A stretch of 64,000 nt of DNA from Sulfitobacter sp. CW3 (GCF_019392245.1 NZ_JAHXRL010000011.1:1-64000); one strand, 5' to 3'. Positions 16,524-25,996 are shown, counted from the first letter of the stretch. The notes: generated by a model from the letters alone, not told the origin. Program-made: numbers and translations.

Positions 16524-17773
16524 TTCGCCAAATTCGCCTTTTCGCCTGCACGCGCAATGATATCGGTCGCCGCAGGGTCATCGGCAAAGACTTCAACCGC
16601 GTTGTCATAAATCGCTTGGGCACGGTCAGTCTGACCCAATACGCCAAGGCTGGATATCAGACGCGCCCAATCCTCGACCGGGCCACCTTGGGTCGCCAGA
16701 CGGTCCGACAGCCCTTCGACCATAGACCCGATCATCTCCATCCGCTCGGCGGGCGTCATGTCTTGAGCCGCCTCAATGTCATCCTTCGAGGGGCCGGGCA
16801 GGGCACCTTGGCCAATGCCGGGGCCAATGTCAGGAATGGTGTATTCGACCCCCGCCAGATCGGCGACGGGTTCGATTTGCCCCAATATCGGTTCAATCCA
16901 TGGCGCATCGGCAGGCCCACGGCGCAGCAACCCATCCCAAATCCGAAAGCCCTGATCGGGCCGTCCGGTCTGTATCAGCATCAAGCCCCAGTAATAGCTG
17001 GCGGTCCCGTTCTCGGCATCACGGGTCAAAACGGCGCGCAAGACTGCCTCGGCCTCGGGCGAGACATATCCACCTGCCGCCATAATCAGCAGCTCGGCGT
17101 AATTCACGACCTCTTCGGTCGATGCGTCGGCCTCTTTCAGCCGCACCACCGCAGATTGCGCATCGGCGGCGGCGGCAAAATTGCCAACCCGCGCCTCGTT
17201 CTGCGCCAGCAAGGTCTGGCCTTGTACATCGTCGGGCCGTGTCGCAACCGTTTCGCGCAACCGCGTCAGCAATGCCTCATATTCGGCGCTCAGCTCCACG
17301 CCCACCGTTGTCTCTGGCAGGCCGGCAACAGCATCGGCCTGAGTGGGGCGGGTTTCGCGCAGGTTTTTGGCAAAGGCGATACGGTCTTTTAACGACAGAT
17401 CGCCGTAGCCCGGTGCGCCCAGCGACGCATACATAAACAAGCTGCCGCCGATCAGCGCCACGGCGATCACGGCCATCAGCGGTTTCGACGGCGCGCGTCC
17501 GGCCTGCATATCCGCCGTGCGGCTCTTGTCGGCGGCCAGAATACGGCGCGAGATTTCGGTCTTGGCGCGGGCGGCATCCTCGGCTGACAAAACGCCCCGC
17601 GCGACCTCGCGTTCGACCTCGGCCAGTTGGTCGCGGTAAACTTGCAGGTCTTGTTCAACTCGTGACGGGGTCTCTGCCGAGGCCCCGCGCCATAAGGCGC
17701 GGATCAGCAAAACGGTCACAAGGGTGGCAGCAGCGGCGGCGATGATCCAGAAATTCATGTGGGTCGGGTCCAT
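16520..17773 (-). CDS. ccmI: Cytochrome c-type biogenesis protein CcmI
   Basis: 417 aa. The N-terminal membrane segment (NFWIIAAAAATLVTVLLIRA) and the following RVEQDLQVYRDQLAEVEREV...AARAKTEISRRILA helix are typical of CcmI-1; a second membrane segment lies at ~99-116 (LMAVIAVALIGGSLFMYA), followed by a TPR-containing periplasmic CcmI-2 region. CcmI chaperones apocytochrome c to the heme ligation complex. It is separated from ccmABCDG (47.2-50 kb), and ccmE, ccmF and ccmH are not in the window. Start uncertain: ATG 17773 or ATG 17758, neither with a strong ribosome binding site. Confidence 0.9.
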   Translation of the reverse strand: MDPTHMNFWIIAAAAATLVTVLLIRALWRGASAETPSRVEQDLQVYRDQLAEVEREVARGVLSAEDAARAKTEISRRILAADKSRTADMQAGRAPSKPLMAVIAVALIGGSLFMYASLGAPGYGDLSLKDRIAFAKNLRETRPTQADAVAGLPETTVGVELSAEYEALLTRLRETVATRPDDVQGQTLLAQNEARVGNFAAAADAQSAVVRLKEADASTEEVVNYAELLIMAAGGYVSPEAEAVLRAVLTRDAENGTASYYWGLMLIQTGRPDQGFRIWDGLLRRGPADAPWIEPILGQIEPVADLAGVEYTIPDIGPGIGQGALPGPSKDDIEAAQDMTPAERMEMIGSMVEGLSDRLATQGGPVEDWARLISSLGVLGQTDRAQAIYDNAVEVFADDPAATDIIARAGEKANLAK

Positions 17774-17980
17774 TCATTCAGTCGGACGCACATCTAAACC
17801 GTGTTGCGCCGTGACAAAAGGGGCCATATTGCAGCACCCCGATCTGCGATTTGTGCGATTGCAGGCGATGTCGTAAAACTGATACGGAATGCCGCGCAGG
17901 GTATCCTCTTTTTTGCCTGCTCACCCAGAAAGAACCAAAGCACACAGCTGCGTGCGAATCCATGCCGGGGACCGTCCTTT

Positions 17981-19225
17981 ATGAAAAAGTATTCCGCCTT
18001 TGCCATCGCCCGTGAAGCACTGCGCCATCATACCGGATGGACACGGGCATGGCGCGACGCGCAGCCCAAGAAACGCTATGACGCGATCATCATCGGGGCA
18101 GGCGGGCACGGTCTGGCAACGGCCTATTATCTGGGCAAGAACTTTGGCATCACCAACGTGGCGATCCTTGAAAAGGGCTGGCTTGGCGGCGGTAACACGG
18201 GCCGCAACACCACGATCATCCGGTCGAACTACCTGCAAGACCCCTCCGCCGCGATCTATGAAAAGGCCCGCAGCCTCTACGAGACGATGAGCCAGGATTT
18301 GAACTATAACGTCATGTTCTCGCCCCGTGGCGTGATCATGCTGGCGCAAACCCATCACGAGGTACGCGGCTATCAACGGACGGCCCACGCCAACGCGCTG
18401 CAAGGGGTGAAAACCGAATTCATAAGCCCCGCACGGGTCAAGGAACTGGTCCCGATCATCAACCTTGACGGCCCCCGTTATCCCGTTTTGGGCGGGTTGT
18501 GGCAGGCGCGCGGCGGCACGGCGCGCCACGATGCGGTGGCATGGGGCTATGCGCGGGCCTGTTCCGACATGGGCATGGACGTGATCCAGAAATGCGAAGT
18601 CACCGGCATCCGCTCCGAGGGCGGCAAGGTCGTAGGCGTGTCCACCAACCGTGGCGATATTGATTGCGACAAGCTGGGAATGGTGGTCGCGGGTCACTCC
18701 GGTCATCTGGCCGACATGGCGGGCTTCCGGCTGCCCATCGAATCCGTCTCGCTGCAGGCGCTGGTGTCCGAGCCGATCAAACCCTGTATGGATGTGGTCG
18801 TGATGGCCAACACCGTTCACGGCTATATGTCGCAGTCGGACAAAGGCGAAATGGTCATCGGCGGCGGCACTGACGGCTATAACAACTACACCCAACGCGG
18901 TTCTTTCCACCATATCGAGGAAACCGTCCGCGCGCTGATCGAAACCTTCCCGATGGTGTCACGCCTCAAGATGCTGCGCCAATGGGGCGGCATTGTGGAC
19001 GTGACGGGCGACCGCTCTCCGATCCTCAGCAAAACCCCGGTCGATGGCGTATTCATCAACTGCGGCTGGGGCACTGGTGGCTTCAAGGCGATCCCGGGAT
19101 CGGGCTGGGCCATGGCCGAACTGATGGCCAAAGGACGGTCACCGCTTACGGACGCCTTCGGGCTGAACCGCTTTCAAGAGGGCCGGTTCATTGACGAAAG
19201 CGTGGCTGCAGGGGTCGCGCATTGA
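17981..19225 (+). CDS. soxB: Heterotetrameric sarcosine oxidase, subunit beta
   Basis: 414 aa. FAD-binding DAIIIGAGGHGLATAYYLGK (~34-53), then GWLGGGNTGRNTTIIRSN. GGTARHDAVAWG contains His183, which by position corresponds to the histidine that binds FMN covalently in the Corynebacterium enzyme. The C-terminal part has VDVTGDRSPI and GWGTGGFKAIPGSG. The complex oxidises sarcosine to glycine, transferring the methyl carbon to tetrahydrofolate with H2O2 release. ATG 17981 is chosen because the family begins MKKYSAFAI. It heads soxB-[small gene]-soxD-soxA-soxG. Confidence 0.96.
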   Translation: MKKYSAFAIAREALRHHTGWTRAWRDAQPKKRYDAIIIGAGGHGLATAYYLGKNFGITNVAILEKGWLGGGNTGRNTTIIRSNYLQDPSAAIYEKARSLYETMSQDLNYNVMFSPRGVIMLAQTHHEVRGYQRTAHANALQGVKTEFISPARVKELVPIINLDGPRYPVLGGLWQARGGTARHDAVAWGYARACSDMGMDVIQKCEVTGIRSEGGKVVGVSTNRGDIDCDKLGMVVAGHSGHLADMAGFRLPIESVSLQALVSEPIKPCMDVVVMANTVHGYMSQSDKGEMVIGGGTDGYNNYTQRGSFHHIEETVRALIETFPMVSRLKMLRQWGGIVDVTGDRSPILSKTPVDGVFINCGWGTGGFKAIPGSGWAMAELMAKGRSPLTDAFGLNRFQEGRFIDESVAAGVAH

Positions 19226-19259
19226 TGTCACCCCGCATTTCGACAAACCCTCACAAAAC

Positions 19260-19274
19260 CCGGAACCATTCCGG
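19260..19274 (+). other. Perfect small hairpin after soxB
   Basis: CCGGAA and TTCCGG flank CCA, 35 nt after the soxB stop and without a T-run. It may stabilise the 3' end of processed soxB mRNA or affect expression of the next small gene. Confidence 0.3.
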
Positions 19275-19322
19275 CGTTCACGGTGTTGTGTCCTCATACA
19301 GAGTTTATGAAGGACGAGTACA

Positions 19323-19583
19323 ATGGCCACTCCAGACTACAACCAAACACCCAACCCCCAAACACCACACACCACGGTTAACAAAACCAGCAACACCGGT
19401 ACTGGTATCGTCATCGGCGTTCTCGTCGTGCTGGTTCTGGGCTTCGGCTTCTACTACTTCTCGGGCGGCGATCCGATGGATACGTCCAACGACATCAACG
19501 TTACCGTTGAAGGTGCGGGCGACGCTGTCAAAGGTGCTGCAGAATCTGTCGAAGACGCGGCTGAATCCGCTACCGGCAACTAA
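19323..19583 (+). CDS. Small single-pass membrane protein of unknown function inside the sarcosine oxidase cluster
   Basis: 86 aa. A polar Pro/Thr/Asn-rich N-terminus (~28 residues) precedes one strong membrane segment GIVIGVLVVLVLGFGFYYF (~28-46). A short acidic/Ala-rich tail follows with a heptad-like pattern (GAGDAVKGAAESVEDAAESA), predicted helical. A good ribosome binding site (AAGGACGAG) precedes ATG. It sits between soxB and soxD, where most clusters have these two genes adjacent, and is followed by its own terminator. I do not recognise the family; the tail resembles small envelope-stress or entericidin-like proteins only loosely. Confidence 0.75.
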   Translation: MATPDYNQTPNPQTPHTTVNKTSNTGTGIVIGVLVVLVLGFGFYYFSGGDPMDTSNDINVTVEGAGDAVKGAAESVEDAAESATGN

Positions 19584-19613
19584 GCCTAAACTACACCATT
19601 CTTTCGCGACCAA

Positions 19614-19644
19614 AGCCGATCCCGCACGCGGGGTCGGCTTTTTT
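19614..19644 (+). terminator. Rho-independent terminator between the small membrane gene and soxD
   Basis: AGCCGA-T-CCCG (19614-19624) pairs with CGGG-G-TCGGCT (19629-19639) around a 4-nt loop; the only non-Watson-Crick step is a T-G wobble. Six T follow (19639-19644). It lies inside the sox cluster, 30 nt after the small gene and 32 nt before soxD. Confidence 0.8.
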
Positions 19645-19676
19645 GCGTTTCACGCAACCTGCCAAAGGAGCGTCCC

Positions 19677-20006
19677 ATGCTGATCCTGACCTGTCCCAAC
19701 TGCGGCATTACCGCCGAAGAAACCGAATTCCACGCAGGAGGAGAGGCGCATCTGACCCGGCATGGCCCCGGTGCCTCGGATGATGACTTTGAGAAATACC
19801 TGTTCATGCGTGAAAATCCCAAAGGCGTGCACTTCGAACGCTGGCGGCATGTCTACGGCTGCGGCAAATGGTTTCACGCCGCCCGCGATACCATGACGCT
19901 GGAAATCTTTGGCACCTACACCGCCCAAACCAGCACGATCCCCCAAGATATCATCGACAAAATATCCGACCGCCGCCCCGATTGGCAGCCCCCCGAGACC
20001 GCATAG
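19677..20006 (+). CDS. soxD: Heterotetrameric sarcosine oxidase, subunit delta
   Basis: 109 aa. Zinc-ribbon-like LILTCPNCGITAEETEF at the N-terminus and a second RHVYGCGKWFHAARDTMTL element supply the Cys/His zinc ligands of the delta subunit. AAAGGAG lies 4-10 nt upstream of ATG 19677. Delta is a small structural subunit needed for assembly. It follows a strong terminator, so its expression must come from read-through or from a promoter in the 90-bp gap before it. Confidence 0.95.
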   Translation: MLILTCPNCGITAEETEFHAGGEAHLTRHGPGASDDDFEKYLFMRENPKGVHFERWRHVYGCGKWFHAARDTMTLEIFGTYTAQTSTIPQDIIDKISDRRPDWQPPETA

Positions 20007-20082
20007 ATGCCGCTGTTTCATTTTGCCCAAAAAACTCCCGCCGGAGGCATCCGCGCTTTCCGCAAACACCAAGGTTAGACCC

Positions 20083-23000
20083 ATGAGCACCAGAATTGCC
20101 ACAGGCGGCCGCCTGCTCAACAAATCCAACGCTGTCAGTTTTTCGTTTAACGGCAAACAGTTGCGCGGCTATGAGGGCGACACGTTGGCCTCGGCGCTGT
20201 TGGCCAATGACCAGATGCTTGTCGGTCGCTCGTTCAAATATCACCGCCCACGTGGCATTGTCGCCGCGGGCCCCGAAGAACCCAACGCGCTGATGAACCT
20301 TGGCCGTGGCGGGCAGTTTGAACCCAACCAGCGCGCCACCACGACCGAACTGTTCGACGGGCTCCAAGCTGCCAGCCAGAACCACTGGCCCAGCCTCGAA
20401 TTTGACGTGGGGGCGATCAACAAACACCTTAGCCGCTTCCTGCCTGCGGGTTTCTATTACAAGATGTTCATCCATCCGCGTCCGTTCTGGAAACACGTTT
20501 ATGAGCCGATCATCCGCCATTCCGCCGGACTGGGCAAAGCGCCGAAAGAAAAAGACGCGGACAGCTACGAACATTTCCACGCCTTTTGCGATGTGTTGGT
20601 AATTGGTGGCGGCGTCGCGGGGCTCGAGGCCGCGCGCACTGCAGCGCGTGCCGGTGCCAAGGTGATCTTGTTGGAACAGACGGCCCATTGGGGCGGGCGT
20701 GCCCCCGTCGATGGTGGCATGGTCGAAGGCGCTTCGGTTGCTTCCCACATTGACGGGCTGGTCCGTGAGCTGTCGGCGATGGAAAACGTCCAGATGCGGA
20801 CCCGCGTGATGGGGGCAGGGGTCTACGACCACGGCTATGTGCTGGGTTACGAACACCTGACCGATCACGCCCCTGCGGCCCAAGGGCCCCGCCACCGTTT
20901 GTGGCGTATCCGCGCTGGCCATATCATCACCGCAACCGGCGCGATTGAACGGCCATTGTCCTTTGCGGGCAATGACATACCGGGCGTAATGTTGGCGGCT
21001 GCGGCGCGTGATTATCTGGTTAACTTTGGTGTCTCTGTTGGCGATCGCACCGTTGTGGTCACCAATAACGACGATGCTTATCGCACGGCGATCGCCTTGG
21101 TCGAGGCAGGGCTTAACGTGCCCGCGATCCTTGATGCCCGCGTGCTGCCCGAGGATTCGGTTCTGATGGCGCGTGCCAAAGAACTGGGCATTCGCGTCTT
21201 GATGGGCCACGCCGTGTCATCGGTCAAAGGCGGCAAACGTGTGACGGCCGTCAATGTGTGCAGCCAAGCCGGCGAAGGCGCGGTTTTGGAGACCATCGAA
21301 TGTGATGCCGTTGCTATGTCCGGCGGCTGGTCGCCCGTGGTACATCTGTGGTCCCATTGCGGCGGCAAACTGGTGTGGGACGCGGCGCTTGCCACCTTCC
21401 GTCCTGATGTAAACCACCCGCCGATTGGTGCCGATGGGCATGGCTTTGTCACAGCCGCTGGCGCTGCGGCGGGGTTCTTTGGGCTGGATGATATCTTGCA
21501 TGATGCCCACGCAGCGGCGGATGGCGTGGTCACCACCTTGGGCTTCAAGCTGCCAGTCGATGTCGTTTCCCCCAACGCCGCGCGTCAAGAGGAAACACCC
21601 TTGGCCCCGGTCTGGATGATGCCCCACGGGGCCAGCGTAAAGCTGCGCGAAAAGACCTGGCTGGACTATCAGAACGACGTCAAGGTGTCCGATGTCCGTC
21701 TGGCCGCCCAAGAAGGCTTTGTCAGCGTCGAACATACCAAACGCTATACCACCCTTGGTATGGCCACGGATCAGGGAAAGCTGAGCAATATCAACGGCCT
21801 TGCGACCCTTGCGGGCGCGTTGGATGCTGACATTCCGACCGTGGGCACCACAACCTTCCGCCCGCCGTATCACCCGATTTCCATGGGCGCGATTGGCGGC
21901 GAGGCACGCGGTGATGTGTTCCAACCGCTGCGTCGCACGCCCATGCATGAGTGGCACGCGGCGAATGGGGCCGAATGGGAACCTGTCGGCCATTGGCGCA
22001 GACCCTATTCCTATAACCGCCCCGGCGAGACGACCCATGACGCCGTCATGCGCGAAGTCACCAATACCCGCACCAATATGGGCCTGCTGGATGCGTCGAC
22101 CTTGGGCAAGATCATTGTCAAAGGGCCGGATGCGGGCAAGTTCCTTGATATGCTCTACACCAATATGATGAGCAGCCTGAAGCCGGGCAAATGCCGTTAT
22201 GGCCTGATGTGTTCGGAAAACGGGTTCCTGATCGATGATGGCGTGGTTGCGCGCGTCGATGACGACACATTCCTGTGCCATACCACGACAGGCGGCGCAG
22301 ACCGTATCCACCAGCATATGGAGGAATGGCTGCAAACCGAATGGTGGGATTGGAACGTCTATGTCGCCAATGTCACCGAACAATATGCGCAGATCGCCGT
22401 GGTCGGTCCCAATGCCCGCAAGTGCCTTGAAAAACTGGGCGGGATGGATGTCAGCAAAGACGCGCTTGGCTTTATGGAATGGGTCGATGGCGAATTGGGC
22501 GGCTTCAAATGCCGTATCTACCGGATCTCGTTCTCGGGCGAGCTGAGCTATGAAATCGCAGTTGATGCAGGCGTGGGTCAGGCATTCTGGGATGCGCTGA
22601 TGGTCGCGGGCAATGATCTGGGCGTGATGCCTTATGGCACGGAATGTCTGCACATTTTGCGTGCCGAAAAGGGTTTCATCATGATCGGGGACGAAACCGA
22701 CGGCACCGTGATCCCGCAGGATCTGGGGCTGAACTGGGCGATCTCGAAAAAGAAAGAAGACTACCTTGGCAAGCGCGCCCAAGAGCGCAGCCATATGGTC
22801 GATCCGACCCGCTGGAAACTGGTGGGGCTTGAAACGACCGACGGCAGCACCTTGCCTGATGGCGCTTATGCCGTGGGCGAAGGCGTGAACGAGAACAACC
22901 AGCGCAACATGATCGGGCGCGTCACGTCGACCTATCATTCGCCAACGCTGGGCAAAGGCATCGCCATGGGGTTGGTGCTGAATGGCCCCGACCGCATGAA

Positions 23001-23100
23001 CGAGGTGCTGGAATTCCCCGGTACCGACGGCAAAACCTATCACGCGAAAATCGTCGATCCGGTGTTTTACGATAAAGAAGGGGAGAAGCAGAATGTCTGA
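20083..23100 (+). CDS. soxA: Heterotetrameric sarcosine oxidase, subunit alpha
   Basis: 1005 aa, usual size. Domains: an N-terminal ferredoxin-like fold (FSFNGKQLRGYEGDTLASAL, with GRSFKYHRPRG); a pyridine-nucleotide-disulfide oxidoreductase core (VLVIGGGVAGLEAARTAARA, ~172-191) binding NAD+; and, from ~residue 610, a glycine-cleavage T-protein/aminomethyltransferase domain that accepts the methylene carbon on tetrahydrofolate (FLDMLYTNMMSSLKPGKCRY, RISFSGELSYEI, GTECLHILRAEKGFI). ATG 20083 is chosen from the conserved N-terminus. The stop overlaps soxG by 8 nt. Long open frames on the opposite strand are codon-bias artefacts. Confidence 0.96.
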   Translation: MSTRIATGGRLLNKSNAVSFSFNGKQLRGYEGDTLASALLANDQMLVGRSFKYHRPRGIVAAGPEEPNALMNLGRGGQFEPNQRATTTELFDGLQAASQNHWPSLEFDVGAINKHLSRFLPAGFYYKMFIHPRPFWKHVYEPIIRHSAGLGKAPKEKDADSYEHFHAFCDVLVIGGGVAGLEAARTAARAGAKVILLEQTAHWGGRAPVDGGMVEGASVASHIDGLVRELSAMENVQMRTRVMGAGVYDHGYVLGYEHLTDHAPAAQGPRHRLWRIRAGHIITATGAIERPLSFAGNDIPGVMLAAAARDYLVNFGVSVGDRTVVVTNNDDAYRTAIALVEAGLNVPAILDARVLPEDSVLMARAKELGIRVLMGHAVSSVKGGKRVTAVNVCSQAGEGAVLETIECDAVAMSGGWSPVVHLWSHCGGKLVWDAALATFRPDVNHPPIGADGHGFVTAAGAAAGFFGLDDILHDAHAAADGVVTTLGFKLPVDVVSPNAARQEETPLAPVWMMPHGASVKLREKTWLDYQNDVKVSDVRLAAQEGFVSVEHTKRYTTLGMATDQGKLSNINGLATLAGALDADIPTVGTTTFRPPYHPISMGAIGGEARGDVFQPLRRTPMHEWHAANGAEWEPVGHWRRPYSYNRPGETTHDAVMREVTNTRTNMGLLDASTLGKIIVKGPDAGKFLDMLYTNMMSSLKPGKCRYGLMCSENGFLIDDGVVARVDDDTFLCHTTTGGADRIHQHMEEWLQTEWWDWNVYVANVTEQYAQIAVVGPNARKCLEKLGGMDVSKDALGFMEWVDGELGGFKCRIYRISFSGELSYEIAVDAGVGQAFWDALMVAGNDLGVMPYGTECLHILRAEKGFIMIGDETDGTVIPQDLGLNWAISKKKEDYLGKRAQERSHMVDPTRWKLVGLETTDGSTLPDGAYAVGEGVNENNQRNMIGRVTSTYHSPTLGKGIAMGLVLNGPDRMNEVLEFPGTDGKTYHAKIVDPVFYDKEGEKQNV

Positions 23101-23668
23101 GCCCATCAGCGCCCTGAACGGGGCCGTCTACAATCAAGGCATCGCAGAAGTTACCGCCCTTGACCCGATTGGCATGATCTCGATCCGGGGTGATCTGGCT
23201 GCGGGATACCTGAAAAAGCCGCTCAAGAAGATCACTGGCGTTGCCATGCCCGACATGCGCGGCATCAATCTGGACGGCGGCACAGGCGTTGCATGGATGT
23301 CACCCGATGAGCTGCTGTTGATCTGCCCCTATGCGGATGTCGCCACCAACCTCGAGACGTTGCACAAGGCCATCGGCACCAATCACGCGCTGGCGGTTAA
23401 CGTATCCGACGCGCGCGCCGTTTTCCGCGTGACCGGTAAACACACCCGCGAGGTTCTGGCCAAGCTGGCCCCCGTCGATACCAGCCCCGAGGCATTTACC
23501 CCCGGCACGATCCGTCGCACGCGGCTTGCTCAGGTGCCAGCGGCGTTCTGGATGGTTGATACCGATACGGCAGAACTGGTCTGTTTCAGGTCCGTCGCGC
23601 AATATGTCTTTGATCTGCTGAAAACTGCGGCACAGCCCGGATCACAGGTGAATTACCACCGCGGTTGA
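23093..23668 (+). CDS. soxG: Heterotetrameric sarcosine oxidase, subunit gamma
   Basis: 191 aa, usual size for gamma. Signatures IGMISIRGDLAAGYLKK, GVAWMSPDELLLICPY, VNVSDARAVFRVTG and VCFRSVAQYVFDLL. Gamma resembles part of the GcvT fold and completes the alpha-beta-gamma-delta complex. Its start lies 8 nt inside soxA, typical translational coupling. No folate enzymes (glyA, purU, folD) follow; the next gene is sodB, which fits H2O2/O2-stress but is probably a separate transcript. Confidence 0.94.
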   Translation: MSEPISALNGAVYNQGIAEVTALDPIGMISIRGDLAAGYLKKPLKKITGVAMPDMRGINLDGGTGVAWMSPDELLLICPYADVATNLETLHKAIGTNHALAVNVSDARAVFRVTGKHTREVLAKLAPVDTSPEAFTPGTIRRTRLAQVPAAFWMVDTDTAELVCFRSVAQYVFDLLKTAAQPGSQVNYHRG

Positions 23669-23873
23669 CCCCTTGTGGCTTAGGCACCCCATAAAACCCG
23701 TTGCGATAACGGAACTTAAGGCGCTTTTGATCTGTTGAGGTACCAAGACGTCAGGTGAAACCGCCAGCATGGGCGGGTCTTGGGGGGACGTTCTTTTGCG
23801 TCCTGCCCCTTGACCTTAGGCCTTGAGGGGCTTCATGTGACCAAGATGAAATTTATCAACGGAGGCCCATAAA

Positions 23874-24473
23874 ATGGCTTTTTCACTTCCCGATCTTCCC
23901 TATGCCCACGACGCCCTTGCTGCGAAAGGCATGTCTGCTGAAACGCTGGAATATCACCACGACAAGCACCACAATGCATATGTTGTGAACGGAAACAAAG
24001 CGATTGAAGGCACTGAATGGGCTGGCAAATCCCTCGAAGAGATCATCAAGGGCACCTATGATCCTAAAGCCGTCGCGCAAAACGGTATCTTCAACAACAT
24101 CAGCCAGCTGTGGAACCACAACCAGTTCTGGGAAATGATGGGGCCAAACGGCAACGCGATGCCCGGCGATCTGGAAAAAGCCATCACCGAAAGCTTTGGT
24201 TCCGTTGACAAGTTCAAGGATGATTTCAAAGCGGCTGGCGCAGGCCAGTTCGGTTCCGGGTGGGCATGGCTGGTCAAAGACACAGACGGCGGCCTGAAGG
24301 TAACGAAAACCGAAAACGGCGTGAACCCGATCTGTTTCGGCCAGACTGCATTGCTGGGCTGTGATGTGTGGGAACACTCCTATTACATCGATTTCCGCAA
24401 CGCGCGCCCTGACTATCTGACCAACTTCCTCGACAACTTGGTCGATTGGGAAAACGTCGCTTCGCGCATGTAA
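23874..24473 (+). CDS. sodB: Superoxide dismutase, Fe-type (or cambialistic Fe/Mn)
   Basis: 199 aa. Metal ligands by family: His in LEYHHDKHHNAYV, His in LWNHNQFWEMM, and Asp/His in DVWEHSYYIDFRNARPDYL. The Gln in NNISQLWNH is at the position that favours Fe in E. coli SodB, and AGAGQFGSGWAWL is near the Fe-SOD form. It turns superoxide into H2O2 and O2 in the cytosol; no signal peptide. A good ribosome binding site (GGAGG) precedes ATG, and a strong terminator follows. Placement after sarcosine oxidase may be coincidence. Confidence 0.96.
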   Translation: MAFSLPDLPYAHDALAAKGMSAETLEYHHDKHHNAYVVNGNKAIEGTEWAGKSLEEIIKGTYDPKAVAQNGIFNNISQLWNHNQFWEMMGPNGNAMPGDLEKAITESFGSVDKFKDDFKAAGAGQFGSGWAWLVKDTDGGLKVTKTENGVNPICFGQTALLGCDVWEHSYYIDFRNARPDYLTNFLDNLVDWENVASRM

Positions 24474-24495
24474 GCTGTCAAAGCGTTAAAATATT

Positions 24496-24528
24496 AAGCC
24501 CCGTGAACAATGTTTGCGGGGCTTTTTG
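24496..24528 (+). terminator. Rho-independent terminator of sodB
   Basis: AAGCCCCG (24496-24503) pairs perfectly with CGGGGCTT (24517-24524) around a 13-nt loop and is followed by TTTTTG. It lies 22 nt after the sodB stop. Confidence 0.9.
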
Positions 24529-24593
24529 TTTGGAACTAGGATGATCCTGAACTGTTTTCTATATGACGCAACTCACAGGACAGGAGCAGACAA

Positions 24594-25049
24594 ATGGCAA
24601 AGCTTGAAAACGGAACTTGGGTGTTGATCGCCGATGGTGAAAAAGCACTGTTCATGGTGAACGGGACGGACGCAGAAGACCCGTTCTTGCAGGTGTTCCG
24701 CGAGGAAGAGCAGGACAACCCGCCAAACCGCGATCAGGCCGCAAACCGCCAGGGGCGCTTTAACGATGGCCCGTCGGTGCACCGCTCGGCTGTGGATGAC
24801 ACTGACTGGCATCAGCTGTCAAAAGACCGCTTTGCCCACGAGCTGTCGGAAATCTTGTACAAGCAGGTCCACAAAGGGAAATTCGAAAAGATCGTGATCG
24901 TTGCACCACCGAAAACCTTGGGCGAATTGCGGGATGAAATGCATCAAGAGGTCGCCGCTAAGGTCGTTGGTGAAATCCCGAAAACGCTGACCAACCACCC
25001 CATGGACGAGATCGAGAAAATTGTTAAGGCTGAGCTTGAGAAGGCGTAG
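24594..25049 (+). CDS. Host_attach family protein (AtsA-like baeRF-related)
   Basis: 151 aa. N-terminus TWVLIADGEKALFMVNG, central QGRFNDGPSVHRSAVDDTDWHQ-type region and IVIVAPPKTLGELRDEM match the family annotated as protein required for attachment to host cells. The fold resembles eRF1 domain 2 (baeRF). Actual function in free-living bacteria is unclear. ACAGGAG lies about 8 nt upstream of ATG. It stands as a single gene after the sodB terminator. Confidence 0.85.
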   Translation: MAKLENGTWVLIADGEKALFMVNGTDAEDPFLQVFREEEQDNPPNRDQAANRQGRFNDGPSVHRSAVDDTDWHQLSKDRFAHELSEILYKQVHKGKFEKIVIVAPPKTLGELRDEMHQEVAAKVVGEIPKTLTNHPMDEIEKIVKAELEKA

Positions 25050-25334
25050 GCCCGCATAAAAACTGGTCAGCCGTCGATCAACGCGAGACAATTTTGCAAC
25101 ATCAAAACACCCGGCGGGGCAGGGTCGCCGCGCCGGGGTGAGGTGCCTCTGACAACCGAAAACACCATTTGCGCATGACCCGGTTTTTCGGTTGTCGGAC
25201 TGTAATCAAGATCGCCCGATAGGGCGCTGAGATGTTTGCCAAAGCTTCTGCAAGCAGGCGCTTCCATCACCCCAGCTTCCCGTCACGCGGGTGGCAGATG
25301 CCAACGCATCAGGCCGTTCCGGCCCAGTGGCATA

Positions 25335-25886
25335 TTAGGTCAGCGAAGTGGTCAGCGCCTCAAGCGCGGATGCGGCATCGGGGACGGACACGAAATAGTC
25401 CAGCAATGTCTTATCAGCAAACCCACTTGCCACGACGTGATTCAGAAGTTGGATTAAAGGGTCCCAGTAACCGTTTGTATTCAATAGGATTACCGGCTTT
25501 TCATGCAGGCCCAACTGCCGCCATGTCAGCACCTCGAACAGCTCGTCCAGTGACCCGGCACCGCCGGGCAGTACCACCACGGCATCGCAATTCATGAACA
25601 TGACCTTTTTGCGCTCGTGCATTGTCTCGGTCACGATGTATTGGGTCAGATCGGTTTTGCCGACCTCCCATTTGACCAGATGTTCGGGGATCACACCAAA
25701 GGTCACGGCACCCGCATCCTGCGCCGCCCGTGCAACCGCGCCCATCAATCCAACATCGCCCGCCCCATAGACCAGCCGCCAATTTTTGTCTGCCAACCCG
25801 CGGCCCATGGCCTGTGCGGCCAACATATATTCAGGGTCCGCACCGGGGCGTGATCCGCAATAAACGCAGATGGATTTTTGAAACAT
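25335..25886 (-). CDS. LOG family protein (TIGR00730, putative cytokinin riboside 5'-monophosphate phosphoribohydrolase)
   Basis: 183 aa Rossmann-like protein. SICVYCGSRPGADPEY at the N-terminus, LVYGAGDVGLMGAVARAA and the phosphoribohydrolase motif in VVLPGGAGSLDELFEVLTW, where the usual PGGxGTxxE reads PGGAGSLDE. LOG enzymes hydrolyse N6-modified AMP or nucleoside monophosphates to the free base. ATG 25886 begins the conserved part; the open frame extends seven codons upstream. Single gene, divergent from the LysM protein. Physiological substrate unknown. Confidence 0.88.
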   Translation of the reverse strand: MFQKSICVYCGSRPGADPEYMLAAQAMGRGLADKNWRLVYGAGDVGLMGAVARAAQDAGAVTFGVIPEHLVKWEVGKTDLTQYIVTETMHERKKVMFMNCDAVVVLPGGAGSLDELFEVLTWRQLGLHEKPVILLNTNGYWDPLIQLLNHVVASGFADKTLLDYFVSVPDAASALEALTTSLT

Positions 25887-25996
25887 GACGGGGGTCCTTG
25901 TCAGCAAATGTGAAACTGCGGTGCAGCTCTATTTTGACCCTTGTTAACCTGCTTGCTACAAGTGCTCAATGTGGTGCGTACTAGGGGATGATGGTT

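Noticed and set aside
21217-23106. Very long open frame (629 codons) on the minus strand opposite soxA, and a 419-codon one at 19951-21210
   Set aside because: They are antisense shadows of soxA/soxD, with compositions rich in His, Arg, Gln and Asp that match the reverse complement of GC-biased codons, and no ribosome binding site.
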